A DNA stretch of 64,000 bases from JAKPAM01 sp047601745 (GCA_047601745.1 JASGIS010000001.1:3968001-4032000), one strand, 5' to 3'. Shown: positions 1-9,137, numbered from the stretch's first letter. Numbers and translations are program-made. Notes: generated from the letters alone by a model not told the origin.

Positions 1-1
1 G

Positions 2-1090
2 CTGCCCGGCTGCAACGGCGAGCAGGCGCTGCAGGTCGCCCAGCGGATCAGCGACGTGCTCCGCTCGCCGATCGAGCACGAACACCAGGAGATCGAATGC
101 ACGATCTCGATCGGCGCGTCCGCATTCCCGGCGCACGCGCAGGACGCGGCGGGCCTGGTTCGCGCGGCCGACATCGCGCTGCGCTGGGCCAGGCGTTCGG
201 GCGAGCGGATCAAGGTGTTCAGCCCCGAGCAGGAGCGCGAGCGCGAATTCCACACGTCGATGGCGATCGATCTGCAGAAGGCGATGGCCAACGGATCGCT
301 GTCGCTGCGGTACCAGCCGAAGATCGCGCTCGGCGCCGGGCGCACGGCGATGGTCGAGGCGCTGGCGCGGTGGCAGCATCCGGAGCGCGGCGTCGTCGAT
401 CCCCGCGAGTTCGTGCCGTTCGCCGAGCGCATGGGCCTGATCGGCCATCTGTCGCGCTGGGCCGTCGAGCAGGGCCTGACGCAGCTCGTCGCCTGGCGCG
501 CGGCGGAGGTGCCGGTCCAGTTGGCGATCAACGTGTCGCGATACGACGTCTCGTCGCCGCAGTTCGCGTCGTTCGTGATCGAGCGCCTGCAGCACCACGG
601 TCTGCCGCCCGAAGCGCTGACGATCGAGATCAACGAGCGGGCGCTGACTCAGCACTCGAAAGAGGCGCTGGCCTGCCTGCAATGCCTGGATCAGGCCGGG
701 ATCAAGCTCGGCATCGACGATTTCGGCGCCGGCTACGCGGCGCTGGCCTCGCTGCGCGAGCTGCCGGTCCAGCACGTCAAGATCGACAAGCGTTTCGTCA
801 CGCAGATGGCGCGCGACCGCAGCGCCTACGTGATCGTCGCCGCCGCGATCCGGCTCGCGCACTCGCTGCAATGGGAGGCGGTGGCCGAGGGCGTCGAGGA
901 CGCCGAGACGATGCGGATGCTGCGCGAACTCGACTGCGACTACGCGCAGGGCTTCTATCTGGGCAAGCCCTTGCAGGCCGACGACTATCTGGCATGGCTG
1001 CGCCACCAGTCGCGGCGCTTCGCGTACGAAGAGCCTCAGGCGGCGATAGCGGCGGCGGCGGCGCCGGCGACGCCAGGCCTCAGCCGGTAA
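2..1090 (+). CDS. c-di-GMP phosphodiesterase (GGDEF remnant + EAL), 5' end outside window
   Basis: Hydrolyses cyclic di-GMP if active. The reading frame is open from base 2 with no start, so the N-terminus lies upstream of the window. The first part reads like the end of a GGDEF domain (SIGASAFP followed by an ADIALRWAR helix). A full EAL domain follows. All expected metal and catalytic positions look present: EALAR, INVS, IEINE, DDFGAG, VKIDK, EGVED and QGFY. The C-terminus is Ala-rich. The stop codon overlaps the end of the convergent PIN gene by 11 bases. Whether the GGDEF half is active cannot be judged here. Confidence 0.9.
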   Translation: MPGCNGEQALQVAQRISDVLRSPIEHEHQEIECTISIGASAFPAHAQDAAGLVRAADIALRWARRSGERIKVFSPEQEREREFHTSMAIDLQKAMANGSLSLRYQPKIALGAGRTAMVEALARWQHPERGVVDPREFVPFAERMGLIGHLSRWAVEQGLTQLVAWRAAEVPVQLAINVSRYDVSSPQFASFVIERLQHHGLPPEALTIEINERALTQHSKEALACLQCLDQAGIKLGIDDFGAGYAALASLRELPVQHVKIDKRFVTQMARDRSAYVIVAAAIRLAHSLQWEAVAEGVEDAETMRMLRELDCDYAQGFYLGKPLQADDYLAWLRHQSRRFAYEEPQAAIAAAAAPATPGLSR

Positions 1091-1532
1091 CGGCCTCCGG
1101 CACGCGGATCCGGACGCCGAAATCGCGCTCGGCGCGCCGCGCCAGCACCAGCAGCGCCTTGTCGCGGGACAGCAGATAAGCGACCCGGTGATGGGCCGCC
1201 AGATCGATGAAGACCTGATCGTCGGGATCGCGGCTGCGCAGCGCGCAGGCCGGCGGGTCGTCGTGGATGCTGGTCCAGCGATCGAAGCCGTCCAGGCAGG
1301 CCGCGGCGTCGACTTGGCGCGTGCCGAAGCGCCGCCAGCTCAGCACGTCGGCCAGCTCGGCGCGGCCGCGGCGGCAGGCCAGGATCCGGCAGTCGGCGCG
1401 CTCGGCCGCCGCGCGGATCGGCGCGCTGCTCGGATCGTCGAAGACCAGCCAGTCGAGCCAGACGTTGGTGTCGAGGATCACGTCGCCGCGCAGTGCGGCG
1501 ACCGGAGTGCGTACCAGCGCGGGAGCGTGCAT
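1080..1532 (-). CDS. PIN-domain protein, putative toxin-type RNase
   Basis: A 150-residue protein with the acidic residues of a PIN nuclease in order: LDTNVWLDWLV near residue 21, a Glu in AELADVL, DPDDQVFIDLA, and a final Asp in LLSRDKALL. This fits the PIN_3 family often labelled toxin-antitoxin toxin component. These enzymes cleave RNA with Mg2+ or Mn2+. No small antitoxin-like gene sits on either side, so it may be a solitary PIN protein or have an unlinked partner. Its 3' end overlaps the EAL gene tail-to-tail. The ATG at 1532 gives a short leader before the domain, so a later start is possible. Confidence 0.75.
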   Translation of the reverse strand: MHAPALVRTPVAALRGDVILDTNVWLDWLVFDDPSSAPIRAAAERADCRILACRRGRAELADVLSWRRFGTRQVDAAACLDGFDRWTSIHDDPPACALRSRDPDDQVFIDLAAHHRVAYLLSRDKALLVLARRAERDFGVRIRVPEAVTG

Positions 1533-1585
1533 CGGCGGCGTGGGCGCGACGCGCGTCGGCGTCAGCGGCGAAAGACGCTCGCCTC

Positions 1586-2203
1586 TCAGCCTTTTTCGGC
1601 GGTGACTTCGACGCGGCGGGCTTCGCGATCGTTGCCGTCGCCGGTCGTCTCCTGCGGTTTGCGCAGGTCGATCTGCGCGTCGCTCAGGCCGGCGGCGCGC
1701 AGCGCGGCAGCCACGGCCAGCGCGCGGGCCTTGGAGATCTCGGCGTTGACGTCGGCCGAGCCGGTCTTGTCGTGGAAGCCCGACACGACCGCCCGGTCGG
1801 CACGGCCGGACTTGACCGCTTCGACGATCGGCGCCAGTTCGGACGCCGCGTCGGCCGGCAGGTCGTTGCGGCCGGTATCGAAGTACAGCTTGACCGGGCC
1901 GGCGATCGCCGCGGCGGCGGTCATCGCGGCCCCGGCGGTCATCGCGGTTCCGGCCGCGGGGGCGGACGCGGCAGCGGCTCCGGTATCGGCAGACCCGGCG
2001 GCGGCGGAGCCGGTGGTAGTCGGCGCCGTGACGGCAGGCGCGGCCGTCGAGACGCTCGCCGCCGACGCGGCGGCGGGCTTGCCGCTCAGCGAGATCGCGC
2101 TGAACGCGGCCCAGAACGACACGGCGATCGCCAGTACGACAGCGAAACTGAGGATGATCGCCACTGCCACGTTCTCTTCGCGATTCTCGTCTTTGTCACT
2201 CAT
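1586..2203 (-). CDS. membrane-anchored OmpA-like peptidoglycan-binding protein
   Basis: A 205-residue protein. The charged N-terminus (MSDKDENREEN) is followed by one hydrophobic helix at about residues 13-38, then an Ala/Thr/Pro-rich low-complexity linker to about residue 100, then an OmpA C-terminal-like domain (LYFDTGRNDLP, VVSGFHDKTGS, KARALAVAAALRAAG, REARRVEV). The domain normally binds diaminopimelate in peptidoglycan. The single N-terminal helix suggests an inner-membrane anchor with a periplasmic domain rather than a beta barrel. It lies between the PIN gene and murB on the same strand. The specific role is unknown. Confidence 0.8.
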   Translation of the reverse strand: MSDKDENREENVAVAIILSFAVVLAIAVSFWAAFSAISLSGKPAAASAASVSTAAPAVTAPTTTGSAAAGSADTGAAAASAPAAGTAMTAGAAMTAAAAIAGPVKLYFDTGRNDLPADAASELAPIVEAVKSGRADRAVVSGFHDKTGSADVNAEISKARALAVAAALRAAGLSDAQIDLRKPQETTGDGNDREARRVEVTAEKG

Positions 2204-2292
2204 CTGGGGAATTCTCCGTTGTGCGCTGCAGGCGACGGTTGGGTCAGCGCGGCATTATACGAGAGGCCGTGGAGCGGCCGTCAGAAATCGGC

Positions 2293-3393
2293 TCAGATCA
2301 CGCGCGGTTCGGGTTCGATCGCCACGCCGAAGCGCTGTCGCACCGAATCCTGGATGCGCCGCGCCAGCGCGAGCAGCTCGTCGCCGCGGGCGCGGCCATA
2401 GTTGACGAGGACCAGGGCGTGCTGCGGATGCACGCCGGCGTCGCCTTCGCGGAATCCCTTCCAGCCGCAGTGCTCGATCAGCCAGGCCGCGGCGATCTTG
2501 CAGCGTTCGTCGCCGGCCGGATAGATCGGCATCGCCGGATGCGCGCGGCGAAGCGCATCGGCCTGTGCCCGCGGCAGCACCGGGTTCTTGAAGAAGCTGC
2601 CGGCGTTGCCGATCCGCGCCGGATCCGGCAGCTTGCGGCGGCGGATCGCGCAGACCGCCTCGGCGATCTGCTGCGGCGTCGCCGCCGCCGCGGCGATGCC
2701 GCGCGCCTGCAGCTCGGCGCCGATGTCGCCGTACCCGGGGCGCGGGTCGGCCCGGCGCGACAGCGCGAAACGCACCGACGCGATCAGCCATTGCACGCCG
2801 TCGTCGTGTTTGAAGACGCTGTCGCGATAGCCGAAACGGCAGTCGCGCGCGTCGAACCGGCGGGTCAGGCCGGTGCGCAGGTGGATCGCCTGCAGCGATT
2901 GCATGCGGTCGGCCATCTCGACGCCATAAGCGCCGATGTTCTGGATCGGGCTGGCGCCGACCAGCCCTGGAATCAGCGACAGGTTCTCCAGGCCGAACAA
3001 TCCGTGCGCCAGCGTCCACTGCACGAACGGATGCCAGGGCTCGCCGGCCGCCGCTTCGACGATCACGTCGTCGCCGGCCTGTTCGACGACCGCGCGGCCG
3101 CGCGAGGCGATCCGCAGCACGGCGGCGTCGACGTCGCGGGTCAGCAGCAGGTTGCTGCCGCCGCCGAGCACCAGCGCCGGTCCGTCCGGGCCGCAGGCTT
3201 CGAGCGCGGCCGGCAGCGTCCGGACATCGGTCAGCGTGACCAGGCGGCGCGCGCGCGCGTCGATGCCGAAGGTGTTCAGCGCGCGCAGCGGCGCGTCGTC
3301 GACGATCGATGGCGGCGTGGGCGGCGTGGGCGGCGTGGAAGGCACGGGAGGCACGGGAGGCACGGGAGGGGGGGCGTCCGGAGCGGGGGGCAC
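2293..3393 (-). CDS. murB: UDP-N-acetylmuramate dehydrogenase
   Basis: Reduces UDP-GlcNAc-enolpyruvate to UDP-MurNAc with NADPH and FAD in the cytoplasmic phase of peptidoglycan synthesis. The FAD-binding segment is clear (VLGGGSNLLL; LIPGLVGASPIQNIGAYG), as is the catalytic GNAGSFFKNP loop near residue 272 (type I enzyme). The core domain begins only at about residue 31 (DDAPLRALNTFG). The preceding segment is an unusual Pro-rich run (PPVPPVPSTPPTPPTPP) encoded by short tandem repeats. The GTG at 3393 has no obvious ribosome site. Other GTG codons inside the repeat or an upstream CTG near 3431 are alternatives, so the N-terminus is uncertain. It lies 51 bases downstream of scpA on the same strand. 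Confidence 0.93.
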   Translation of the reverse strand: MPPAPDAPPPVPPVPPVPSTPPTPPTPPSIVDDAPLRALNTFGIDARARRLVTLTDVRTLPAALEACGPDGPALVLGGGSNLLLTRDVDAAVLRIASRGRAVVEQAGDDVIVEAAAGEPWHPFVQWTLAHGLFGLENLSLIPGLVGASPIQNIGAYGVEMADRMQSLQAIHLRTGLTRRFDARDCRFGYRDSVFKHDDGVQWLIASVRFALSRRADPRPGYGDIGAELQARGIAAAAATPQQIAEAVCAIRRRKLPDPARIGNAGSFFKNPVLPRAQADALRRAHPAMPIYPAGDERCKIAAAWLIEHCGWKGFREGDAGVHPQHALVLVNYGRARGDELLALARRIQDSVRQRFGVAIEPEPRVI

Positions 3394-3444
3394 GAGGCGG
3401 GAGGCGGTTGGTGGTCGCTCGCGGAGCAGGGTCGCCAGAGGATC

Positions 3445-4329
3445 CTAGCTCGGCGTATAGGCGAGCCGCACGTAGATCGGCGCGTAGGCTTCGGCCTGCG
3501 TGATCTCGATCAGCGACTCGCGCGCCAGTTCGAGCAGCGCGACGAAGGTGACGATGACGACCGGCGCGCCGCGCTGCACGTCGAACAGTTCGTCGAACGC
3601 GGCGAAGCGGCGGTTCTGCAGCGATCGCAGCACCAGCGTCATGTGCTCGCGCACCGACAGTTCCTCGCGCGAGATGTGATGGTGCTGGATCAGCCGCGCG
3701 CGGCGCAGGATGTCGGCCCACGCGCGCTTCAGGTCGCCGGGATCGACGTCGGGCAGGCGTACGGTCGCCGAGCGGTTCAGCTCGACGTCGACGCTCAGGA
3801 AGTCGCGGCCGAGCACCGGCAACTGGTCGAGCTGCTGCGCGCCGATCTTGATGCGCTCGTATTCGATCAGCCGGCGCGCCAGTTCGGCGCGCGGATCCTC
3901 GGCTTCCTCGTCGCTGCCCGACTTCTTGACCGGCAGCAGCATCCGCGACTTGATCGAGATCAGCAGCGCCGCCATCAGCAGGTATTCGCCGGCCAGCTCG
4001 AGGTTCGTCGAACGGATCTCGTCGATGTACGCGAGGTACTGCCGCGTGACCTCGGCCATCGGGATGTCGAGGATGTTGAAGTTCTGCTTGCGGATCAGGT
4101 ACAGCAGCAGGTCCAGCGGCCCTTCGAACGAATCGAGGATGACCTCGAGCGCGTCGGGCGGGATGTACAGGTCATTGGGCAGCTTGAGCAGCGGCTCGCC
4201 GTACAGCCGGGCGAAGATCTTCAGCTCGAGCTGCCGGCCGGCGTCGCCGAACTCGCCGACCGGATCGGAGTCCGGGCCGGCGGCATCCGGTATCGTCTGC
4301 GGCGACGGCGGCTCGGCCTGGCCCGTCAA
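3445..4329 (-). CDS. scpA: segregation and condensation protein A
   Basis: Kleisin subunit that bridges SMC heads in the bacterial condensin with ScpB. Characteristic sequence: FEGPLDLLLYLIRKQNFNILDIPMAEV, then YLLMAALLISIKSRMLLP, then a C-terminal winged-helix part (VVIVTFVALLELARESLIEI). Length is about 294 residues. The open frame runs far upstream, but the DUF3460 gene occupies that DNA. I therefore chose the TTG at 4329, two bases after the DUF3460 stop, which has AAGGG six bases upstream. No ATG or GTG fits. Translational coupling to DUF3460 is likely. Confidence 0.88.
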   Translation of the reverse strand: MTGQAEPPSPQTIPDAAGPDSDPVGEFGDAGRQLELKIFARLYGEPLLKLPNDLYIPPDALEVILDSFEGPLDLLLYLIRKQNFNILDIPMAEVTRQYLAYIDEIRSTNLELAGEYLLMAALLISIKSRMLLPVKKSGSDEEAEDPRAELARRLIEYERIKIGAQQLDQLPVLGRDFLSVDVELNRSATVRLPDVDPGDLKRAWADILRRARLIQHHHISREELSVREHMTLVLRSLQNRRFAAFDELFDVQRGAPVVIVTFVALLELARESLIEITQAEAYAPIYVRLAYTPS

Positions 4330-4331
4330 CG

Positions 4332-4520
4332 TCAGCCCTTGATCTGGTAGACGTAGGGTTGCTGCGGTACCTTGGACGCCTTGTCGCGCGCGTTGGTGTC
4401 CAGGTCCTGCGGGCGGTCCCACCACAGCGCTCGTCCTTCGCGCTGCGCTTGCTCGATCTGCGGGCGCTGTTTCTTCAGTTCGCGCAGGAAAACGGTGATT
4501 TCGGATTCGTACAGGGCCAT
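4332..4520 (-). CDS. DUF3460 family small protein
   Basis: A 62-residue basic protein (YESEITVFLRELKKQRP, ALWWDRPQDLD, VPQQPYVYQIKG) matching the DUF3460 family, found mainly in Burkholderiales. No function is known. It directly precedes scpA, with two bases between its stop and the proposed scpA TTG, which suggests one transcript. It is divergent from the BamE-like gene across about 190 bases that should hold both promoters. Confidence 0.85.
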   Translation of the reverse strand: MALYESEITVFLRELKKQRPQIEQAQREGRALWWDRPQDLDTNARDKASKVPQQPYVYQIKG

Positions 4521-4710
4521 GGCGCGTCAGGGATCGTGAGGTGGGTGGACCCGGTAGGGATGTACTGATCGATTCGCCCGAAGGGACGGATGCGACGGCC
4601 GGGTGGAATCGATCAGTGAGCCCCTCAGGGGGAATGACCGGGTATTTTATGCGATCGGCGCCGCGGGGGCGACGACCGGACGGCGACGAACAACGGAACG
4701 GGCGAGGACG

Positions 4711-5208
4711 ATGATATCGACGCGGATCAAGCGACTGCTGTGGGGAGGCCTGATGATCTGGGGGTTGTTCGGGTGCGACTATTTCGCGCAGAAGGAGCTG
4801 AAGCCGGGCGTTTCGACCGTCGAGGACGTGCGGCGCCTGATGGGCGAGCCGGAGCGGATCTGGGACGAGAACGACGGCTCGCGGACCTACGAATACGTCC
4901 GCGGTCCGGCCGGGCACGAGACCTACATGATCGTCGTCGACGCCGACGGCCGTTTCCGCAGCATGCGCAACGTGCTGGTGCCGGAGTTCTTCGCGCAGGT
5001 CAAGCCGGGCATGAGCGAGGAGCAGGTGCGGCGGCTGCTGGGCAAGCCGACCGAGACCGTGTTCTTCCGGCTCAAGCAGGAGGACGTCTGGAGCTGGCGC
5101 CACTACGGTGACCAGCGCCAGCCGATGATGTTCAACGTCCACTTCGATCAGGACCACAGGGTCAAGACGACCAGCCTGTCGCCGGATCCGACGCGGATAA
5201 ACGGCTGA
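4711..5208 (+). CDS. BamE/SmpA-like outer-membrane lipoprotein
   Basis: A 165-residue predicted lipoprotein. The N-terminus MISTRIKRLLWGGLMIW leads to an LFGC lipobox with Cys at about residue 22. Two BamE-like repeats follow (LKPGVSTVEDVRRLMGEPERIW and VKPGMSEEQVRRLLGKPTETVF), each with the KPG...V..LLG.P pattern of the SmpA/OmlA fold. Family members help the BAM complex insert outer-membrane proteins. Having two copies of the motif and a slightly greater length than E. coli BamE means this may be a paralogue. I chose the ATG at 4711 because GAGGACG precedes it and the signal peptide begins there. Confidence 0.8.
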   Translation: MISTRIKRLLWGGLMIWGLFGCDYFAQKELKPGVSTVEDVRRLMGEPERIWDENDGSRTYEYVRGPAGHETYMIVVDADGRFRSMRNVLVPEFFAQVKPGMSEEQVRRLLGKPTETVFFRLKQEDVWSWRHYGDQRQPMMFNVHFDQDHRVKTTSLSPDPTRING

Positions 5209-5260
5209 AGTCAACGGTTGAAAGGCCGCGCGCTCACGGGGGCGTCGACCGGCGGCGCGC

Positions 5261-6985
5261 TCACCGATTGTCGGCCGAGGGCTCCCGGCCGGCCGCGCGC
5301 GGCGCCCGGGCCAGCGCCAGCGCCGCGTCCAGGTCGCGCTCGACGCCGCCGTCGCCTAGGCGATCGATGAAGCCCGAGCGGCGCAGCAGCGACCGCGGCT
5401 GCTCGTTGACGTCGCACAGGATCAGCCGCGCGCCGCGCTTGTCGGTCATCCGCCGCAGCGACTCCAGCACGTCGAGGCCGCTGGTATCCAGGTTGACGAG
5501 CTGGTGCATTTCCAGGATCAGCACGTCGGGGCGCTCGGCCTGGCGGTCGAACAGCGGTTCGAGCTTGGTCACCGAGCCGAAGAACAGCGAGCCGAAGATC
5601 CGCCAGGCATGCACGCTGCGGCCGTCGGCGGTGCGGGCCTGCTCGGGCGCCAGCCGGATCGGTTCGAGCCGCGTCAGCGTCGACATCCGGTGGATGAAGA
5701 ACAGGCAGGCCAGCCCGAGCCCGATCTGCACGGCGACCGTCAGGTCGAAGATCACCGTCAGCGCGAACGCGCTGAGCAGGATCGTCCGGTAGCTGACCGT
5801 GTAGTGGCGCAGGTGCGCGAACGCGCGCCATTCGCCCATGTTCCACGCGACGACCAGCAGGATCGCGGCCAGCGAGGCCAGCGGAATGTGCCGCGCCAGC
5901 GGCGCGAGCAGCAGCATCGTCAGCAGCAGCGTCAGCGCGTGGATCGCGCCGGCCACCGGCGTGCGGGCGCCGGCCCGTACGTTGGTGACGGTCCGGGCGA
6001 TCGTGCCGGTGGCGGCGATGCCGCCGAAGAACGGCGTGATGAAGTTGGCCAGCCCCTGGGCCATCAGCTCCTGGTTCGGGTCGTGGCGATCGTCGATCAG
6101 CGCGTCGGCGACCCGCGCGCACAGCAGCGATTCGATGGCCCCGAGCACCGCGATCGATATCGTCGGCGCGACCAGTTGCTGGACGCCGTCCCAGTCGAAG
6201 GTCGGCAGCCGCGGCGCCGGAAGCTGCTGCGGAATGCCGCCGAAGCGCGTGCCGATCGTCTCGACCGGCAGGTTCAGGACGGTGACGGCCAGCACGCCGA
6301 TCGACAGGACGACGATCGTCGGCGGCACGCGGCCGATCCGCGACCACCACGACGCCCATCGGCCGGCATCGGCGCGCGCGGCCGGCTTCGGCCAGCACAG
6401 CATCATCAACAGCGAGGCGACGCCGATGCCCAGCGCGGCGGGATTGACCGTGCCCAGCTCGTTCCACAGCACCGCCACCTGCGACAGGAAGTTGGCCGGC
6501 ATCTTGTCGACCTGCAGGCCCAGGAAGTCGCGGATCTGCGAAAAGCCGATGACGACGGCGATGCCGTTGGTGAAGCCGATGACGACCGACACCGGAACGA
6601 AGCGTACGAGGTTGCCGAACTTCAGCAGACCCATGACGAACAGCAGCACGCCGGCCAGGATCACCGAGATCAGCAGGTTGGCCAGGCCGTAGCGCTCGAC
6701 GATGCCGTACAGCAGCACGACGAACGCGCCGGCCGGACCGCCGATCTGCACGCGCGAGCCGCCGAGCAGCGAGATCAGCAGGCCGCCGACGATCGCGGTG
6801 ATCAGCCCTTGTTCGGGCTTGACGCCGCTGGCGATCGCGAAGGCCATCGCCAGCGGCAGCGCGACGAAGCCGACGGTGACGCCGGCGACCGCATCGGCGC
6901 GCAGGTCGTCGCGGCCGTAGCCGCGAAGATGCTCGATCAGCCGGGGGCGAAAGCCGATTCGATCGAGCAGTTCGCGCGGTCGCAT
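5261..6985 (-). CDS. SulP-family anion transporter with STAS domain
   Basis: A 574-residue inner-membrane transporter of the SLC26/SulP family. The transmembrane core starts at about residue 30 (VAGVTVGFVALPLAMAFAIASG) with many hydrophobic helices to about residue 420. A cytoplasmic STAS domain follows (DVLILEMHQLVNLDTSGLDVLESL). Relatives carry sulfate, bicarbonate or C4-dicarboxylates with Na+ or H+; the substrate cannot be told here. The upstream frame is open further, but the ATG at 6985 fits the family start (MRPRELLDRIGFRP). It follows metG with a 13-base gap. Confidence 0.88.
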   Translation of the reverse strand: MRPRELLDRIGFRPRLIEHLRGYGRDDLRADAVAGVTVGFVALPLAMAFAIASGVKPEQGLITAIVGGLLISLLGGSRVQIGGPAGAFVVLLYGIVERYGLANLLISVILAGVLLFVMGLLKFGNLVRFVPVSVVIGFTNGIAVVIGFSQIRDFLGLQVDKMPANFLSQVAVLWNELGTVNPAALGIGVASLLMMLCWPKPAARADAGRWASWWSRIGRVPPTIVVLSIGVLAVTVLNLPVETIGTRFGGIPQQLPAPRLPTFDWDGVQQLVAPTISIAVLGAIESLLCARVADALIDDRHDPNQELMAQGLANFITPFFGGIAATGTIARTVTNVRAGARTPVAGAIHALTLLLTMLLLAPLARHIPLASLAAILLVVAWNMGEWRAFAHLRHYTVSYRTILLSAFALTVIFDLTVAVQIGLGLACLFFIHRMSTLTRLEPIRLAPEQARTADGRSVHAWRIFGSLFFGSVTKLEPLFDRQAERPDVLILEMHQLVNLDTSGLDVLESLRRMTDKRGARLILCDVNEQPRSLLRRSGFIDRLGDGGVERDLDAALALARAPRAAGREPSADNR

Positions 6986-6998
6986 CGCGTGGGGCCGT

Positions 6999-9137
6999 CT
7001 AACGGACCTGCATGCCGGGCCGGGCGCCCTCGTCGGCGTCGACGAGGAAGATGCCGGCCGCATCATCGTCGCCGGAAGCCGCCAGCACCATGCCCGACGA
7101 GACGCCGAACTTCATCTTGCGCGGCGCGAGGTTGGCGACGACGACCGTCAGGCGGCCGACCAGTTGCTCGGGGCGGTAGACGGACTTGATGCCCGAGAAG
7201 ACGGTGCGCGGCTCGGCTTCGCCGCAGTCGAGCGTCAGCTTCAGCAGCTTGTCCGAACCTTCGACCGCCTCGGCCGCCGTGACGCGGGCGATGCGCAGGT
7301 CGATCTTCGCGAAGTCGTCGATCGTGATGATGCCGGCAGCGGTGCCGGTGCCTGCCGCCTGGGCGGTGGCTGGTTTGGCAGGCTTGGCGGCCTTGCCGGA
7401 CGCCGTCGCCGCAGTTCCCGTCGCCGCGGCGCCCGTCGTCGATCTGCCGGTCTCGGCCGGCGCCGACGGGGCGGCGCTGTCGAACAGCGCGTCCAGCTGG
7501 CGGGCCTCGACGCGGTTCATCAGGTGCGAGTACGGCCGGACCTGGTGTCCTTCGGGCAGCGGCCGCGCCGCGTCCTGCCAGGTCAGCGGCGCCACGTTCA
7601 GGAAGGCCTCGGCCTGCGCGGCCGTGGCGGGCAGGATCGGCTTCAGGCAGACGGTCAGCAGCTTGAACGCGTTCAGCGCCTGCGTGCAGACGCGATGCGC
7701 GAGGGCCTGGCCTTCCGGTCCCGCCTTGACCGCCTTCCACGGCGCCTGCGAGTCGAAATGCTGGTTGACCTCGTCGGCGAACGCCATGATCTCGCGCAGC
7801 GCCTTGCCGTACTCGCGCGCCTCGAACAGTTCGGCGACCGAATCGGCCAGTTGCGCGGCGTTGGTCTGGTACGGCCACGGGCCCGAGGCCGCGAGCCGGC
7901 CGTCGAACGGCGCGGCCAGCGCGAAGCGGGCCGCGCGGCTGGCGATGTTCACGTACTTGCCGATCAGGTCGCTGTTGACCCGCGCGATGAAGTCGTCGGG
8001 GTTGAAGTCGATGTCCTCGACGCGGCCGTTGAGCTTGGCGGCCAGGTAGTAGCGCAGCCACTCGGCGTTCATGCCGATCTGCAGGTAGCGCAGCGGCGAC
8101 AGGCCGGTGCCGCGCGACTTGCTCATCTTCTCGCCGCTGACGGTCACGAAGCCGTGCACGAAGACCGCGTTCGGCACCTTGCGGCCCGAGAACTTCAGCA
8201 TCGCCGGCCAGAACAGCGTATGGAAGGTGATGATGTCCTTGCCGATGAAGTGGATCTGCTCGACGGCCGGATCGTCGAGGAACGCCTCGAAGCTCAGCGT
8301 CGTCTGGCCGGCCGCGCGCCGCTTGTCGAAGTGGTTCTTCAGGCTCGCCAGGTAGCCGACCGGCGCGTCGAGCCACACGTAGAAGTACTTGTCCTTCAGG
8401 TCCGGAATCGGGATGCCGAAGTACGGCGCGTCGCGCGAGATGTCCCAGTCGCCGAGGCCCTGCTCGCCGTCCAGCCATTCGCGCGCCTTGTTCGCGACCT
8501 CGGGCTGCAGGCGGCCGTCCTGGGTCCAGCCGCGCAGGTAGTCGACGCAGCGCGGGTCGGACAGCTTGAAGAAGTGGTGCTGCGAGCGCTTGAGCACCGG
8601 CACGGCGCCGGTCAGCGCCGAGTACGGGTTCTTCAAGTCGGTCGGCGCGTAGACCGACCCGCAGACCTCGCACGAATCGCCGTACTGGTCGGCGGCGCCG
8701 CATTTGGGGCACGTGCCCTTGATGTAGCGGTCGGCCAGGAACATGCCCTTGACCGGGTCGAAGAACTGGTCGATCGCTTTCTCGACGATCAGGTCCTGTT
8801 CGCGCAAGGCCCGGTAGATCGACTGCGACAGTTCGGTGTTCTCGGGCGAATGCGTCGAGTACCAGTTGTCGAACGAGATGTGGAAGCCGTTCAGATACTG
8901 CGGACGCTCGGCCGCGACGCGCGCGACCAGTTGCTCGGGCGTGATGCCCTCGGCCTCGGCCTTCAGCATGATCGGCGCGCCGTGGGCGTCGTCGGCGCCG
9001 ACGAAATGCACCTCGTGGCCGCGCATCCGCTGGAACCGGACCCAGATGTCCGCCTGGATGTACTCCATGATGTGGCCGATGTGGAACGAGCCGTTGGCGT
9101 AGGGCAGGGCGGTGGTGACGAACAGGCGGCGCTTCAT
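6999..9137 (-). CDS. metG: methionyl-tRNA synthetase
   Basis: Charges tRNA-Met with methionine. Class I motifs are intact: HIGH in SFHIGHIMEY near residue 20 and KMSKS in GEKMSKSRGTG. A four-Cys zinc knuckle is present (CPKCGAADQYGDSCEVC). At 712 residues it is the long, E. coli-like form with a C-terminal EMAP/Trbp111 tRNA-binding domain (DFAKIDLRIARVTAAEAV, LAPRKMKFGVSSGMVLAA). An Ala/Thr/Lys-rich low-complexity linker at about residues 565-605 separates that domain from the anticodon domain. It is divergent from mrp, the same arrangement as in E. coli. Confidence 0.97.
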   Translation of the reverse strand: MKRRLFVTTALPYANGSFHIGHIMEYIQADIWVRFQRMRGHEVHFVGADDAHGAPIMLKAEAEGITPEQLVARVAAERPQYLNGFHISFDNWYSTHSPENTELSQSIYRALREQDLIVEKAIDQFFDPVKGMFLADRYIKGTCPKCGAADQYGDSCEVCGSVYAPTDLKNPYSALTGAVPVLKRSQHHFFKLSDPRCVDYLRGWTQDGRLQPEVANKAREWLDGEQGLGDWDISRDAPYFGIPIPDLKDKYFYVWLDAPVGYLASLKNHFDKRRAAGQTTLSFEAFLDDPAVEQIHFIGKDIITFHTLFWPAMLKFSGRKVPNAVFVHGFVTVSGEKMSKSRGTGLSPLRYLQIGMNAEWLRYYLAAKLNGRVEDIDFNPDDFIARVNSDLIGKYVNIASRAARFALAAPFDGRLAASGPWPYQTNAAQLADSVAELFEAREYGKALREIMAFADEVNQHFDSQAPWKAVKAGPEGQALAHRVCTQALNAFKLLTVCLKPILPATAAQAEAFLNVAPLTWQDAARPLPEGHQVRPYSHLMNRVEARQLDALFDSAAPSAPAETGRSTTGAAATGTAATASGKAAKPAKPATAQAAGTGTAAGIITIDDFAKIDLRIARVTAAEAVEGSDKLLKLTLDCGEAEPRTVFSGIKSVYRPEQLVGRLTVVVANLAPRKMKFGVSSGMVLAASGDDDAAGIFLVDADEGARPGMQVR

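Noticed and set aside
1080..1532. A complete toxin-antitoxin module around the PIN gene
   Set aside because: No small DNA-binding antitoxin gene could be supported upstream or downstream.
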